Assembly (NCBI RefSeq): GCF_016894385.1
Contig: NZ_CP069812.1
Coordinates: 3,667,001-3,731,000, forward strand
Source of the DNA: Cupriavidus oxalaticus
GTDB lineage: Bacteria; Pseudomonadota; Gammaproteobacteria; Burkholderiales; Burkholderiaceae
Direction: 5' to 3'
DNA: 64,000 bases
The translations under genes and the position numbers were made by a program. This document shows positions 50,636-62,253 of this stretch, piece by piece. Under the pieces are notes generated by a model. The model did not search any database. It was not told where the DNA came from and was given only the letters and a program-made list of their open reading frames with translations. The stretch's first letter is position 1. Each line of letters begins with the position of its first letter.

Positions 50636-50644
50636 TGTGGATAA
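50636..50644 (-). promoter_or_regulatory. Consensus DnaA box upstream of priA
   Basis: TGTGGATAA (reverse complement TTATCCACA) exactly matches the DnaA consensus, 167 bp upstream of the priA start. A second perfect TTATCCACA lies inside priA at 50033-50041. Confidence 0.5.
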
Positions 50645-50767
50645 CTTTGTTGAAAAGTCGCGCCGGAGGGCCCGGAAGGCCCGCAAATCAAGGGATCCAC
50701 TGGCATCGGACCACGCTTTGCAAATCTTCCAAAGCCTTAAAAATCAAGACCTTGCAAACATCCCCCA

Positions 50768-50858
50768 GATAGGTTAAGGACTAACCCCCTCTTGCACTGC
50801 GGCAAACCTATCGGTGTGCATAAGTCAAGCCCCGAGAATCAACTCCGGGCACCTTTTT
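50768..50858 (+). ncRNA. Candidate small structured RNA between priA and hemE
   Basis: GATAGGTT (50768-50775) pairs with AACCTATC (50805-50812), enclosing a GGTTA/TAACC hairpin alternative. A second hairpin, GCCCCGAG/CTCCGGGC (50829-50836, 50843-50850, one mismatch), is followed by ACCTTTTT on the plus strand. Both flanking genes are on the minus strand, so a plus-strand terminator here implies a separate short transcript. TTGCAA near 50752 could be a -35; the -10 is weak. Existence is an inference. Confidence 0.3.
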
Positions 50859-50991
50859 GGCGAATGGTGGCAAAAAAGTTAACTTGACAGGCGTAACGGC
50901 GCGCCTCCCGCAGCACCGTGCATGCGCCGGTGCATTTCGCTGCAGCGCGGGGCACCGCCGGCCCGGCCCGCGGCGGCGCATATCGCCCGGG

Positions 50992-52083
50992 TCACTTCTG
51001 CGCGGTGCGCAGCTTGCGGCCATAGGCATGCACTTCGTCGACCAGCACGGTGACGTGCTCGGGCGGCGTGAACTGGGAGATGCCATGGCCAAGGTTGAAC
51101 ACGTGGCCGTCGCTGCCACCGCCCGCCGCGAAGCTGTCCAGCACGCCGCGCACCTGTTCACGGATCGCCGCCTCGGGCGCGAACAGCACGGTCGGGTCGA
51201 TATTGCCCTGCAGGGCCACGCGCCCGCCGGTACGGCGGCGTGCCTCGGCCAGGTTGACGGTCCAGTCCAGCCCGATTGCATCGGCGCCGGTATCGGCCAG
51301 TGCCTCGAGCCACAGCCCGCCACCCTTGGTGAAGACGATCGCCGGCACCTGCTGGCCGGCGTGCTCCCGCTTCAGGCCGGCCAGCACGCGGCGCATATAG
51401 GCCAGCGAGAACGTCTGGTACATGCCGTCGGCAAGCGCGCCGCCCCAGGTGTCGAAGATCATCACTGCCTGCGCGCCCGCCTCGATCTGGGCGTTCAGGT
51501 AGGCCGACACGGCTTCGGCGTTGATTTCCAGGATGCGGTGCATCAGGTCCGGGCGGCCGTACATCATCGCCTTGACCGTACGGAAGTCGTCCGAGCCGCC
51601 GCCTTCGACCATGTAGCACGCCAGCGTCCACGGGCTGCCCGAGAAACCGATCAGCGGCACGCGCTGGCGGCCGTCCTGCACCAGCGCCCGGCGGATCTCG
51701 CTGACGGCGTCGAACACGTACTGCAGCGAGGACATGTCGGGCACGGCCAGCTTCTGCACGTCGGCTTCGGTGCGCAGCGGATGCGCGAAGCGCGGGCCTT
51801 CACCTTGTGCGAACGACAGGCCCAGGCCCATCGCATCGGGCACGGTCAGGATGTCGGAGAACAGGATGGCCGCGTCCAGCGGATAGCGGTCCAGCGGCTG
51901 CAGGGTCACCTCGGTGGCATAGGCCGGGTTCTTGGCCAGCCCCAGGAAGCTGCCGGCGCGTGCGCGCGTGGCGTTGTACTCGGGCAGGTAGCGGCCTGCC
52001 TGGCGCATCAGCCACAGCGGCGTGTATTCGGTGGGCTGGCGGCGCAGCGCGCGCAGGAAGGTATCGTTCTGCAGTGCGGTCAT
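50992..52083 (-). CDS. hemE: Uroporphyrinogen decarboxylase
   Basis: Cytoplasmic enzyme removing four carboxyl groups from uroporphyrinogen III to give coproporphyrinogen III, 363 residues. The signature [20 protein letters not shown] (core [11 protein letters not shown]) near the N-terminus and [23 protein letters not shown] block (core [13 protein letters not shown]) are clear. Two ATG codons lie close together (52089 and 52083); the ribosome site GAGG directly abuts the first, leaving no spacing, but is six bases from the second, so 52083 is chosen. With hemN the window holds two successive haem-pathway steps. Confidence 0.96.
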   Translation of the reverse strand: MTALQNDTFLRALRRQPTEYTPLWLMRQAGRYLPEYNATRARAGSFLGLAKNPAYATEVTLQPLDRYPLDAAILFSDILTVPDAMGLGLSFAQGEGPRFAHPLRTEADVQKLAVPDMSSLQYVFDAVSEIRRALVQDGRQRVPLIGFSGSPWTLACYMVEGGGSDDFRTVKAMMYGRPDLMHRILEINAEAVSAYLNAQIEAGAQAVMIFDTWGGALADGMYQTFSLAYMRRVLAGLKREHAGQQVPAIVFTKGGGLWLEALADTGADAIGLDWTVNLAEARRRTGGRVALQGNIDPTVLFAPEAAIREQVRGVLDSFAAGGGSDGHVFNLGHGISQFTPPEHVTVLVDEVHAYGRKLRTAQK

Positions 52084-52169
52084 GGTCATCCTCGTAAGAC
52101 CGCCATTCTAAGGGATGGGCGGCGCGCGCCGGCGCTTCAGGGTGCACGCCCGATACGCCGTGGCGGCGC

Positions 52170-53120
52170 TCAGGCGTCGTCCAGCAGGTCGCGGAAGGCA
52201 CCGGCGGCGCGTCGCATCCACTCGCGCGCGCGTCCGGCTTCAGGCTGCAGCCGCGCGAAACCGTGGGTCATGCCGCCGGCCTCGATGGTGATTACCGGCG
52301 CGTCGTGGCGCACCAGGAAGTCGGCGTAGGCCAGGCCGTCGTCGCGCAGCACGTCGTGGGCCGCGACCAGGATCACCGTTGCCGGCGGCCGTACCGGCGG
52401 CACGGCCATCAGGTGCACGCGCGGATCGGCATGCGCCGCGCCTTGCGCGAGGGCGTCGGCGCCGATGAACTGGGTCCAGAACCAGGCCATTTCGTCGCGC
52501 GTCAGGCCGGGACCGTCGGCAAAGGCGCGATAGCTTTCCGTAGCCAGTACCGGCGCCGTGACGGGGTAGATCAGCAGTTGGGCGTCGACCCGCACCGCAT
52601 TGCCGCCGTTGAGATGCTGAGCGGCCTGCGCCGCGAGGTGGCCGCCCGCGCTGTCGCCGGCCAGCGCCAGGAAATCTGGTGCCAGGCCCAGCGCCTGGCG
52701 CCGGCCCGCCAGCCACGCCGCCGCTTCCACGGCATCATCGCAAGGCGCCGGGAACGGATGCTCGGGCGCGAGCCGGTAGTCGACGCTGGCCACCGCACAG
52801 CCGGTATCCGCGGCGAGCAATGCCGCCACGGTATGGTGGGTCTGCGGCGAGCCGATGACCCAGCCGCCCCCATGGAAGTACACGATCAGCCGCGGCGCGA
52901 CTTCGCCCTGCGGCCGGAACAGCCGCGCGCCAATTGTCCGACCGGCCAGCGGGATCGCCAGGTCCTGCACGGCAATGCCTTCGGGGTCCGGCAGCAGCGA
53001 AGTGGCGGCGATCTCGGCGAAGCGGGCACGGTGCGCGGCGACGTCCGCGGGCGCGGGTACGCCGGCATAGCGGTCCGCCAGGCGGCGGTAATAGGCATGC
53101 AGTTCGGGATCGATGGCCAT
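52170..53120 (-). CDS. Alpha/beta hydrolase, hormone-sensitive lipase family esterase
   Basis: 316 residues. Oxyanion-hole motif HGGGW at 83-87 and nucleophile motif GDSAGG (155-160, Ser157) define the HSL/family IV esterases; the acid is likely in DVLRDDGLAYADFL and the His in MTHGF near the C-terminus. Cytoplasmic, acting on short-chain esters by family analogy. It is 86 bp upstream of hemE on the same strand and 49 bp downstream of a CoA-binding-domain gene. Confidence 0.9.
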   Translation of the reverse strand: MAIDPELHAYYRRLADRYAGVPAPADVAAHRARFAEIAATSLLPDPEGIAVQDLAIPLAGRTIGARLFRPQGEVAPRLIVYFHGGGWVIGSPQTHHTVAALLAADTGCAVASVDYRLAPEHPFPAPCDDAVEAAAWLAGRRQALGLAPDFLALAGDSAGGHLAAQAAQHLNGGNAVRVDAQLLIYPVTAPVLATESYRAFADGPGLTRDEMAWFWTQFIGADALAQGAAHADPRVHLMAVPPVRPPATVILVAAHDVLRDDGLAYADFLVRHDAPVITIEAGGMTHGFARLQPEAGRAREWMRRAAGAFRDLLDDA

Positions 53121-53169
53121 GGTCGGCGGGGGGCTTGTAAAAACGAAAACGGGCCTGTGCTGGCGCGGC

Positions 53170-53610
53170 TCAGCGCGGCGCCAGTGCGCGTGTCAGCTCG
53201 ATCTTGCTGCAGCAGTCCTGGACCGCCAGCAGTCCCGCGGCGGCGGCGCGGCGCACGGCTTCGTCGTTGACGATGCCAAGCTGCAGCCAGACCCCGCGCG
53301 CGCCGATGGCGATGGCGTCATTGACCACCGCGGGCGTGTCCTCGGCACGGCGGAAGATGTCGACCCATTCGATGCGGGCTCCGCTGGCGCCCAACGCTTC
53401 GGCGGCTTGCTGCAGACTGGCGTGACAGGTCTCGCCAAGGATGCACTCGCCGGCGTGGCGGGGATTCACCGGCACGATACGAAAGCCGTGGCCCTGCAGG
53501 AATTCCGCCACTTCATGGCTGGCGCGCTCCGGCCGGTCTGACAGGCCGACCACGGCCACGGTCTTCATCGCCAGCATGGCATGTATCGCTGGCTGCATCT
53601 CTGGGTGCAT
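53170..53610 (-). CDS. CoA-binding domain protein (YccU-like)
   Basis: 146-residue single Rossmann-like CoA-binding domain as in YccU and the alpha subunit of succinyl-CoA synthetase. KTVAVVGLSDRPERASHEVAEFLQ (core VAVVGLSDRPERAS) is the nucleotide loop and the ARGVWLQLGIVNDEA block with the C-terminal Cys pair (DCC) completes the family pattern. ATG 53610 (MHPEMQPAI) is chosen; the upstream open frame is Cys/Arg-rich and unlikely. Function of this group is not established. Confidence 0.83.
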   Translation of the reverse strand: MHPEMQPAIHAMLAMKTVAVVGLSDRPERASHEVAEFLQGHGFRIVPVNPRHAGECILGETCHASLQQAAEALGASGARIEWVDIFRRAEDTPAVVNDAIAIGARGVWLQLGIVNDEAVRRAAAAGLLAVQDCCSKIELTRALAPR

Positions 53611-54058
53611 TGCGGCTCCGGCTGTGAATAACTGCGGGACAAGTCTTGGGATAACGGCTGAACAACTGCAGGATAACCGTGCCGCTTCGGTCCGCCGACG
53701 GCCGGCCAGCACGGCAGACGTATCGAATCGTAACTACGATTCCGCCACACGGACATGGTGCGAGAGCGAACACGAAAAACGACCCGGGAATGATACGCTA
53801 TAGGCACGTTACAGCGGCGAACGTGATCTCAACGTTCACAAAAGTGCCGCGCATGACGGCTATCGGCGCCAGAGGCTTTCAACTTCTTGCAAAACGATAC
53901 ATTTTGTTACTGCCATGCCGGGGAGTTTCCCCCACAATGCATTGACACACCCGCTGTTCGGGGTGCGGCGCCCCAGCCAAGATGCTGTGCAGACCTAAAG
54001 GGGCGTGGTGAAGAAAGCCCTTTTTGTAGCGTTTCTTGCAGTAACCCGATTTGCCGAT

Positions 54059-54250
54059 CCAGCGAAGAATGCCGCTGGACCGGAACACCAGGAAGACCGT
54101 TTTAGCGCGTGGCCTTTGCAGCCTGTAGCGGATATCAGGTATCCGATGCGCCTTGATTGTCACCTGGACCGAACCCGTTCCTTCGAATTGACCCCTCGAA
54201 GGGATTTTCCCGTCCGCGCGGAGCCTCCCCGGCCCGCGCGCTTTTTTTTT
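54059..54250 (+). ncRNA. Candidate structured RNA ending in an intrinsic terminator
   Basis: Four consecutive exact hairpins: CCAGCG/CGCTGG (54059-54078), CGGATA/TATCCG (54129-54145), CCTTCGA/TCGAAGG (54180-54202) and GCGCGG/CCGCGC (54216-54239). The last is followed by GC and nine to ten T, a strong plus-strand terminator. All genes on either side run on the minus strand, so this terminator has no known transcript. A promoter was not identified. I do not recognise a named RNA family. Confidence 0.4.
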
Positions 54251-54284
54251 GTCCAGGCAGAACGAAAGCATATCGCTGTGCCCA

Positions 54285-54315
54285 CAAAAAAGGCAGCCTC
54301 GCGGCTGCCTTTTTT
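54285..54315 (-). terminator. Terminator of the ATP synthase operon
   Basis: GGCAGCC (54291-54297) and GGCTGCC (54303-54309) are flanked by A and T runs on both sides, so it can act in both directions. It lies 47 bp after the atpC stop and ends the minus-strand atp transcript. Confidence 0.9.
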
Positions 54316-54361
54316 AAATGTCGCATCGAAAAAACAACAACGCGACAGCACTACCGAAGCT

Positions 54362-54778
54362 TTACTTCTTACGACGCAGGCGGGCAATGGCAGCCAGCTG
54401 CGCAGCCGCCACGGCGAGCTCGCTCTGGGCACGTGCCAGGTCGAGATCGCTGTTCTGGTTCTGCATCAGCTCTTCGGCCGCACGCTTGGCTTCCTGGGCC
54501 TTGGCTTCGTCCAGGTCGCCACCGCGGATAGCGGTATCGGCCAGCACGGTGACGTGCTTGGGCTGCACTTCGAGAATGCCGCCGGCAACGAACACGAACT
54601 CTTCGCTGCCGTCTTCCTTCTCGATGCGCACCGCACCCGGCTGGATGCGCGTGATCAGCGGCGTGTGGCCCGGCAGGATGCCCAGCTCACCCGACTCGCC
54701 CGGCAGCGCCACGAACTTCGCCTGGCCGGAGAAGATCGACGCTTCCGCGCTGACGACGTCTACAAGAATGGTTGCCAT
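54362..54778 (-). CDS. atpC: ATP synthase F1 epsilon subunit
   Basis: 138-residue epsilon subunit, linking the central stalk to the c-ring and inhibiting ATP hydrolysis. The N-terminal beta sandwich ([34 protein letters not shown]) is followed by the two-helix C-terminal domain rich in Ala ([23 protein letters not shown]). ATG 54778 fits the conserved MATILVDVV start. Last gene of atpIBEFHAGDC. Confidence 0.97.
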   Translation of the reverse strand: MATILVDVVSAEASIFSGQAKFVALPGESGELGILPGHTPLITRIQPGAVRIEKEDGSEEFVFVAGGILEVQPKHVTVLADTAIRGGDLDEAKAQEAKRAAEELMQNQNSDLDLARAQSELAVAAAQLAAIARLRRKK

Positions 54779-54874
54779 ATCTGATCCTTTCTCCAATCGC
54801 TTCGCTTCTGGCGGCTACATCGCTTGGCGCGATACACCGCCGCCCCCGCGGGCGCGGGGGCATCGAAACAAGGC

Positions 54875-56311
<1,437 letters not shown>

Positions 56312-57187
56312 TCAGACCGCTGCCGCGCCGCTGACGATCTCCGACAGTTCCTTGGTGATCGCTGCCTGCCGGGTCTTGTTGTAGTCCAGCTGCAGTTCGC
56401 CGATCACGTTCTTCGCGTTGTCGGATGCTGCCTTCATGGCCACCATGCGCGCCGATTGCTCGGACGCCATGTTCTCGGCCACGGCCTGGTACACCAGCGC
56501 CTCGACGTAGCGGACCAACAGCTCTTCCACCACGGTCTGCGCGTCAGGCTCGTAGATGTAGTCCCACGAGTAGGCGCGCTTCTCTTCTTCCGTCTGCGAC
56601 AGCTTGTCGGCGGCGAGCGGCAACAGCTGCTCAACCATCGGTTCCTGCTTCATCGTGTTGATGAACTTGGTGTACGCCAGGTACACCGCGTCGACTTCAC
56701 CGTTGGTGAATGCATCGAGCTGGACCTTGATCGCGCCGATCAGCTTTTCCAGGTGCGGGGTGTCGCCGAGCTGCACCACATTCGAGGCCACCTTGGCGCC
56801 GATGCGGCTCAGGAACTGCATGCCCTTGCTGCCGATGGCAGTGGCTCGCACATCCACGCCGCGACCCTGCAGGCTCTTCAGCTCGTTGGTCACCGCACGC
56901 AGCACGTTCGTGTTCAGGCCACCGCACAGCCCCTTGTCGGTCGTGACCACGATCATGCCGACGCGCTTGACTTCGCGCTCCTGCATGAAGGGGTGCTTGA
57001 ACTCGGGGTTGGCAGAAGCCAGGTGCGCCGCGATGTTGCGCACTTTCTCGGCATAGGGGCGGGCATTGCGCATCCGTTCCTGCGCCTTGCGCATCTTGGA
57101 TGCGGCGACCATCTCCATCGCCTTGGTGATCTTGCGCGTGTTCTGCACGCTCTTGATCTTGGTTCGAATCTCTTTCGTTCCGGCCAT
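56312..57187 (-). CDS. atpG: ATP synthase F1 gamma subunit
   Basis: 291-residue central rotor shaft. Terminal helices [32 protein letters not shown] (core [19 protein letters not shown]) and [21 protein letters not shown] form the coiled coil inside the F1 hexamer; [15 protein letters not shown] is the Rossmann part. Located between atpA and atpD as usual. Confidence 0.98.
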   Translation of the reverse strand: MAGTKEIRTKIKSVQNTRKITKAMEMVAASKMRKAQERMRNARPYAEKVRNIAAHLASANPEFKHPFMQEREVKRVGMIVVTTDKGLCGGLNTNVLRAVTNELKSLQGRGVDVRATAIGSKGMQFLSRIGAKVASNVVQLGDTPHLEKLIGAIKVQLDAFTNGEVDAVYLAYTKFINTMKQEPMVEQLLPLAADKLSQTEEEKRAYSWDYIYEPDAQTVVEELLVRYVEALVYQAVAENMASEQSARMVAMKAASDNAKNVIGELQLDYNKTRQAAITKELSEIVSGAAAV

Positions 57188-57263
57188 ATCTTCCTCTCCG
57201 TCCGAATCCCTGCCGCGCCCGAATGCTCAGGCGCAGCAGGGATGTCGTGGAATCACGCGGTGG

Positions 57264-58805
57264 TTAGAACGCGGCGGACTTCTTGAAATCCTCGACGGCG
57301 GCACGCAGGGCGGGTTCATCTTCCTTCGAGAGCTGCTTGGTCTCTTCGATGCGGTTGACGAGGTCGGCGTACTTGGTCTTCAGATGGTCGTGCAGGCCCT
57401 TCTCGAACGGCAGGATGTCCTTCACTTCCACGTTGTCGAGGAAGCCGTTGTTGGCGGCGAACAGCGAAGCGGCCAGCTGCCACACTTGCTGCGGCTGGTA
57501 TTGCGCCTGCTTCAGCAGTTCGGTCACGCGGCGGCCGCGCTCGAGCTGCTTGCGGGTCGCATCGTCCAGGTCCGAAGCAAACTGCGCGAACGCAGCCAGT
57601 TCACGGTACTGGGCCAGGTCGGTACGGATACCGCCGGACAGGCCCTTCACCACCTTGGTCTGTGCTGCACCACCCACGCGCGACACCGAGATACCGGCGT
57701 TGATGGCGGGACGGATACCGGCGTTGAACAGGTCGGTTTCCAGGAAGATCTGGCCGTCGGTAATCGAAATCACGTTGGTCGGCACGAACGCGGACACGTC
57801 GCCAGCCTGCGTTTCGATGATCGGCAGCGCGGTCAGCGAACCGGTCTTGCCCTTGACGGCGCCGCTGGTGAACTTCTCGACATAGTCTTCGTTCACGCGG
57901 GCAGCACGCTCCAGCAGGCGCGAGTGCAGGTAGAACACGTCGCCCGGGTAGGCTTCACGGCCCGGCGGGCGGCGCAGCAGCAGCGACACCTGGCGGTAGG
58001 CCCAGGCTTGCTTGGTCAGGTCGTCATAAACGATCAGCGCGTCTTCACCGCGATCGCGGAAGTATTCGCCCATCGTGCAGCCGGCGTAGGCAGCCAGGTA
58101 CTGCATGGCGGCCGAGTCCGAGGCGGCGGCGGCCACGACGACGGTGTATTCCATGGCGCCGTGCTCTTCCAGCTTGCGCACCACGTTGGCGATCGTCGAA
58201 GCCTTCTGGCCAATGGCGACGTACACGCAGTACATGCCCTTGCCCTTCTGGTTGATGATCGCATCCACGGCAACGGCGGTCTTGCCGGTCTGGCGGTCGC
58301 CAATGATCAGCTCACGCTGGCCACGGCCGATCGGCACCATCGAGTCGATCGACTTCAGGCCGGTCTGCACCGGCTGGCTCACCGACTGACGCGCGATCAC
58401 GCCCGGCGCGACCTTCTCGATCACGTCCGTTTCCTTGGCGTTGATCGGGCCCTTGCCGTCGATCGGCTGGCCCAGCGTGTTGACCACGCGGCCCAGCAGT
58501 TCCTTGCCCACCGGCACTTCCAGAATGCGGCCGGTGCACTTGACCGTGTCGCCTTCGGAAATGTGTTCGTAGTCGCCCAGCACCACGGCGCCGACCGAGT
58601 CGCGCTCGAGGTTCAGCGCGAGGCCGAAGGTGTTGCCGGGGAATTCCAGCATCTCGCCCTGCATCACGCCAGACAGGCCATGCACGCGGCAGATACCATC
58701 GGTCACGGAAATCACCGTGCCGGTGTTGCGCACTTCAGCTTCGGCGCCAAGACCCGAGATGCGGGTCTTGATCAGCTCGCTGATTTCTGAGGGGTTCAGT
58801 TGCAT
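57264..58805 (-). CDS. atpA: ATP synthase F1 alpha subunit
   Basis: 513-residue non-catalytic nucleotide-binding subunit with GDRQTGKT at 169-176. A GTG directly precedes the ATG; the ATG at 58805 is taken because AGGAG lies seven bases before it and proteins of this family start [13 protein letters not shown]. Confidence 0.98.
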   Translation of the reverse strand: MQLNPSEISELIKTRISGLGAEAEVRNTGTVISVTDGICRVHGLSGVMQGEMLEFPGNTFGLALNLERDSVGAVVLGDYEHISEGDTVKCTGRILEVPVGKELLGRVVNTLGQPIDGKGPINAKETDVIEKVAPGVIARQSVSQPVQTGLKSIDSMVPIGRGQRELIIGDRQTGKTAVAVDAIINQKGKGMYCVYVAIGQKASTIANVVRKLEEHGAMEYTVVVAAAASDSAAMQYLAAYAGCTMGEYFRDRGEDALIVYDDLTKQAWAYRQVSLLLRRPPGREAYPGDVFYLHSRLLERAARVNEDYVEKFTSGAVKGKTGSLTALPIIETQAGDVSAFVPTNVISITDGQIFLETDLFNAGIRPAINAGISVSRVGGAAQTKVVKGLSGGIRTDLAQYRELAAFAQFASDLDDATRKQLERGRRVTELLKQAQYQPQQVWQLAASLFAANNGFLDNVEVKDILPFEKGLHDHLKTKYADLVNRIEETKQLSKEDEPALRAAVEDFKKSAAF

Positions 58806-58843
58806 CACAATGCTCCTAATTCTTCAATCCGTCGGACGGCCGC

Positions 58844-59389
58844 TCAGGCGGCGGTCAGCGCGGTTTGCATGGCTGCCAGGCGCGCACGCACGGAGGTGTC
58901 GAGCACTTCGTCGCCAACCTTGACGCTGACGCCGCCGATCAGGGACGGGTCCACCGCCACCTGCGCGTACAGCTTGCGGCCGAACTTGCGTTCGAGTGCG
59001 GCGACCAGGTCGTTCAGCTGACCATCTTCCAGCGGGAAAGCGCTGATGATCTCAACGTCGGACGACCCTTCGCGGGCGTTCTTGAGCGCATGGAACTGTT
59101 CGGCGATGTCAGGCATCACCGTCAGGCGGCCGTTCTCCACCAGCAGCTTGACGAAGCGGCGTGCCTCGTCGCTGACCGGGGACTTCAGCACCGACAGGAA
59201 CAGTTCGGCCAGCTTGTCGCCGGGAACGTTCGGATCGTCGGCGACCGCCTTCATGTCGGCATTGGCGGCAACCTGCCCCATTTCCGACACCAGCTCGGAC
59301 CATGCACCCAGGTTGCCTGCGCTCGATTCACTGGCGACGCGGAACAGCGCCTCAGCGTAGGGACGGGCAATGGTTGCGGTTTCAGCCAT
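58844..59389 (-). CDS. atpH: ATP synthase F1 delta subunit
   Basis: 181-residue peripheral-stalk subunit (OSCP homologue) joining the b dimer to the top of F1. [13 protein letters not shown] at the N-terminus and [26 protein letters not shown] (core [15 protein letters not shown]) at the C-terminus are typical. Only two bases separate it from the atpF stop. Confidence 0.96.
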   Translation of the reverse strand: MAETATIARPYAEALFRVASESSAGNLGAWSELVSEMGQVAANADMKAVADDPNVPGDKLAELFLSVLKSPVSDEARRFVKLLVENGRLTVMPDIAEQFHALKNAREGSSDVEIISAFPLEDGQLNDLVAALERKFGRKLYAQVAVDPSLIGGVSVKVGDEVLDTSVRARLAAMQTALTAA

Positions 59390-59391
59390 GA

Positions 59392-59862
59392 TTAGAGCTC
59401 AGCCTTGAGTTGATTGAGCAGGTCGCTGTGGACCTGCGCGTTCACTTCACGCTTGAGGATCTGCTCGGCACCCTTGACGGCCAGCACGGCGACCTGGTCG
59501 CGCAGTTCTTCGCGCGCGCGGGTAACCTGCTGTTCGGCGTCGGCCTTGGCCTGGGCAATGATGCGTGCGGCTTCTGCCTGGGCGTTCTGCTTGATCTCGT
59601 CAGCCGTCAGCTGGGCGCGCTTCTCGGCGTCAGCGACGCGTTGAGCGCCTTCGGTGCGGGCTTCGGCCATGGCCTGGTCCACACGCTTGTTGGCGAGTTC
59701 GAGCTCGGCCTTGCCCTTCTCGGCAGCGGCGAGGCCATCGGCGATCTTCGTTGCGCGTTCGTCGAGCGCCTTCACCAGCGGCGGCCAAATGAATTTGGCA
59801 ACAACCCACCACAGGATGAAGAACACGACCATCTGCGCAAAAAACGTTGCGTTCAGATTCAT
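59392..59862 (-). CDS. atpF: ATP synthase Fo b subunit
   Basis: 156 residues: one N-terminal membrane span (about 5-25, [21 protein letters not shown]) followed by a long charged helix rich in Ala, Glu, Lys and Gln that dimerises into the peripheral stalk. Length equals the E. coli b subunit. Confidence 0.96.
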   Translation of the reverse strand: MNLNATFFAQMVVFFILWWVVAKFIWPPLVKALDERATKIADGLAAAEKGKAELELANKRVDQAMAEARTEGAQRVADAEKRAQLTADEIKQNAQAEAARIIAQAKADAEQQVTRAREELRDQVAVLAVKGAEQILKREVNAQVHSDLLNQLKAEL

Positions 59863-59964
59863 GGTGTGTTCCTTTCGGTAATCAAACTACAAATAAATGC
59901 ACAAAGGCGGCACCAGGCTGGTGGCCTGCGCGCCGCCTGTCAGCATCATGCAGACCGAAAAGAA

Positions 59965-60246
<282 letters not shown>

Positions 60247-60319
60247 TTAGAGAGACTTAGAACCAAAAAACCCAAAAACCAAAAAACCTAAAACTTGAAA
60301 CCTGCGGCAATCAGCACTA

Positions 60320-61231
<912 letters not shown>

Positions 61232-61429
61232 CTACTCCTGTGCAGCGCCCGGTACGCGTCTTGCATTGCCTTCGGCGGATTCGCCGGTCACCGCGATGCA
61301 AGCGGGTTTCCAACCTTGACCGTGTCCGGTGTCACCGCTGTGAAACCACGGTGAAACCGCCACGGAAACATCTTGATATTCCGTTTCGGTGCCCCACCTC
61401 CGGATGAAGCACCTGTTTTGTGCAGCGGC

Positions 61430-61933
61430 CTAGCGCAGCGCGAGGGCCACCACCCAGTAAGTCTTGAGCGCCAGCAGGAACGTGACCAGCATCGGTACCC
61501 AACGCAGATCCCGGTACAGCACCACCACCAGCACCAGCATGGCCACGGTGGCGAACACCTTGATCGCCTCGCCGAGGACCAGCCCGCCGACCGATGCACG
61601 ATCCCGCGCCACCCACAGCCGGAATGCGAAGAATCCGCTCGGCACGAAGCACACCATGCCGCCGAACAACGCCGACCAGCCGTACGGCCCCGCCTCTTTC
61701 CCGAACAACGCCCAGCCCAGTGCCGACAGCAGGGAAACGATCACCTGCGCCAGGACAACCTTGCCCGGGGTCATGCGCGAAGGACGCAGCGCGCGTTCGC
61801 CAAGCAGCTTCACCGCATCGGCGTGCGACAGCGGATCGACAGCTTCCTCTTCACGGTCTGCGCCTTCTTTCCAGTCGTCCCAGTCATCTTCCTGACGGGA
61901 ACCGGCGCTGCGTTGCTGACGGTCTCGAACCAC
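61430..61933 (-). CDS. atpI: ATP synthase assembly protein I (AtpI)
   Basis: 167 residues. A charged cytosolic N-terminus rich in Asp, Glu and Arg (to about 55) precedes four membrane spans (about 60-78, 85-103, 118-138, 143-163). AtpI helps assemble the c-ring. It starts at GTG 61933; AGGCAGG lies upstream. The 243-bp gap to atpB contains no gene. Confidence 0.88.
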   Translation of the reverse strand: MVRDRQQRSAGSRQEDDWDDWKEGADREEEAVDPLSHADAVKLLGERALRPSRMTPGKVVLAQVIVSLLSALGWALFGKEAGPYGWSALFGGMVCFVPSGFFAFRLWVARDRASVGGLVLGEAIKVFATVAMLVLVVVLYRDLRWVPMLVTFLLALKTYWVVALALR

Positions 61934-61993
61934 TACCTGCCTGCCTCATTCCAGGCCGGAACTTATCGGCCCGACCAGAATTCAAACCGCACG

Positions 61994-62023
61994 ATTTTAA
62001 GGGGAACTACTGATTCGCGTCAA
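61994..62023 (-). promoter_or_regulatory. Promoter of the atp operon
   Basis: On the minus strand TTGACG (62023-62018), an 18-bp spacer and TAAAAT (61999-61994) form a good sigma-70 promoter 61 bp upstream of the atpI start. Confidence 0.8.
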
Positions 62024-62095
62024 TCTGCTTACAGTTAGCTTGCAGTGCGTTGCGCACAACGGTTGCCATCACGATTGCATGATGGCTTTACAAAA

Positions 62096-62137
62096 ATTGC
62101 GCAGCAATGATGTTTGACGTAATTGGATTGCGCAGCA
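62096..62137 (+). repeat. Exact 11-bp direct repeat upstream of the atp promoter
   Basis: ATTGCGCAGCA occurs at 62096-62106 and 62127-62137, 31 bp apart (three helical turns). Related TTGCGCA or CTGCGCA motifs lie at about 62050 and 62152. Spacing on one face of the helix suggests a protein-binding array. Confidence 0.6.
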
Positions 62138-62191
62138 GACCCTGCGCATGATGGTGGATTACCGAGTACGGCTCACGTATACCGATAATCG

Positions 62192-62240
62192 AACCGGCCA
62201 CTGCTGTATTGATGCAACAGTCCTCTTGCAATGGCCGGTT
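62192..62240 (-). other. Inverted repeat downstream of parB
   Basis: AACCGGCCA (62192-62200) and TGGCCGGTT (62232-62240) are exact inverted copies; CGATAA/TTATCG-type bases extend the pairing with a bulge. It lies 14 bp after the parB stop and may protect the parAB mRNA end; there is no T tract. Confidence 0.45.
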
Positions 62241-62253
62241 ATCGCCCGCTATT

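Larger units (their letters stand above)
50470..50991. other. Long intergenic region between priA and hemE
   Basis: About 520 bases, more AT-rich than its neighbours and without a supported gene. It holds a perfect DnaA box (50636-50644), the candidate RNA hairpins at 50768-50858 and a TTGACA at 50884-50889 without a matching -10. The priA promoter should lie around 50480-50640 on the minus strand. Confidence 0.55.
53611..54361. other. Long intergenic region downstream of the atp operon
   Basis: About 750 bases, the longest gene-free stretch of the window and lower in GC. From left to right: three near-repeats of an ATAAC motif (53626-53674), a GAACGT/ACGTTC dyad (53819-53837), a terminator-like AAAGGGGC/GCCCTTTTT hairpin (53997-54025), a run of hairpins with a strong plus-strand terminator (54059-54250) and the atp terminator (54285-54315). 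Open frames on both strands lack ribosome sites or recognisable domains. Confidence 0.6.
61934..62253. other. Intergenic region between atpI and parB
   Basis: About 320 bases. Near atpI it holds the probable atp promoter (61994-62023). Further right are four copies of a TGCGCA-centred motif including an exact 11-bp direct repeat (62096-62137), and a long inverted repeat next to the parB stop (62192-62240). Confidence 0.7.

Noticed and set aside
54005..54130. GTG start with a hydrophobic VVKKALFVAFLAV peptide downstream of atpC
   Set aside because: The frame continues antisense into atpC without a sensible stop and overlaps the hairpin series.
53879..54271. A 130-codon minus-strand frame downstream of atpC
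   Set aside because: No ribosome site, basic low-information composition, and it crosses the candidate RNA hairpins; more likely non-coding.
61335..61362. Two GTTTCAC half-sites on the minus strand between atpI and atpB, like parS halves
   Set aside because: They are direct, not inverted, repeats and do not form the TGTTTCACGTGAAACA palindrome required by ParB.
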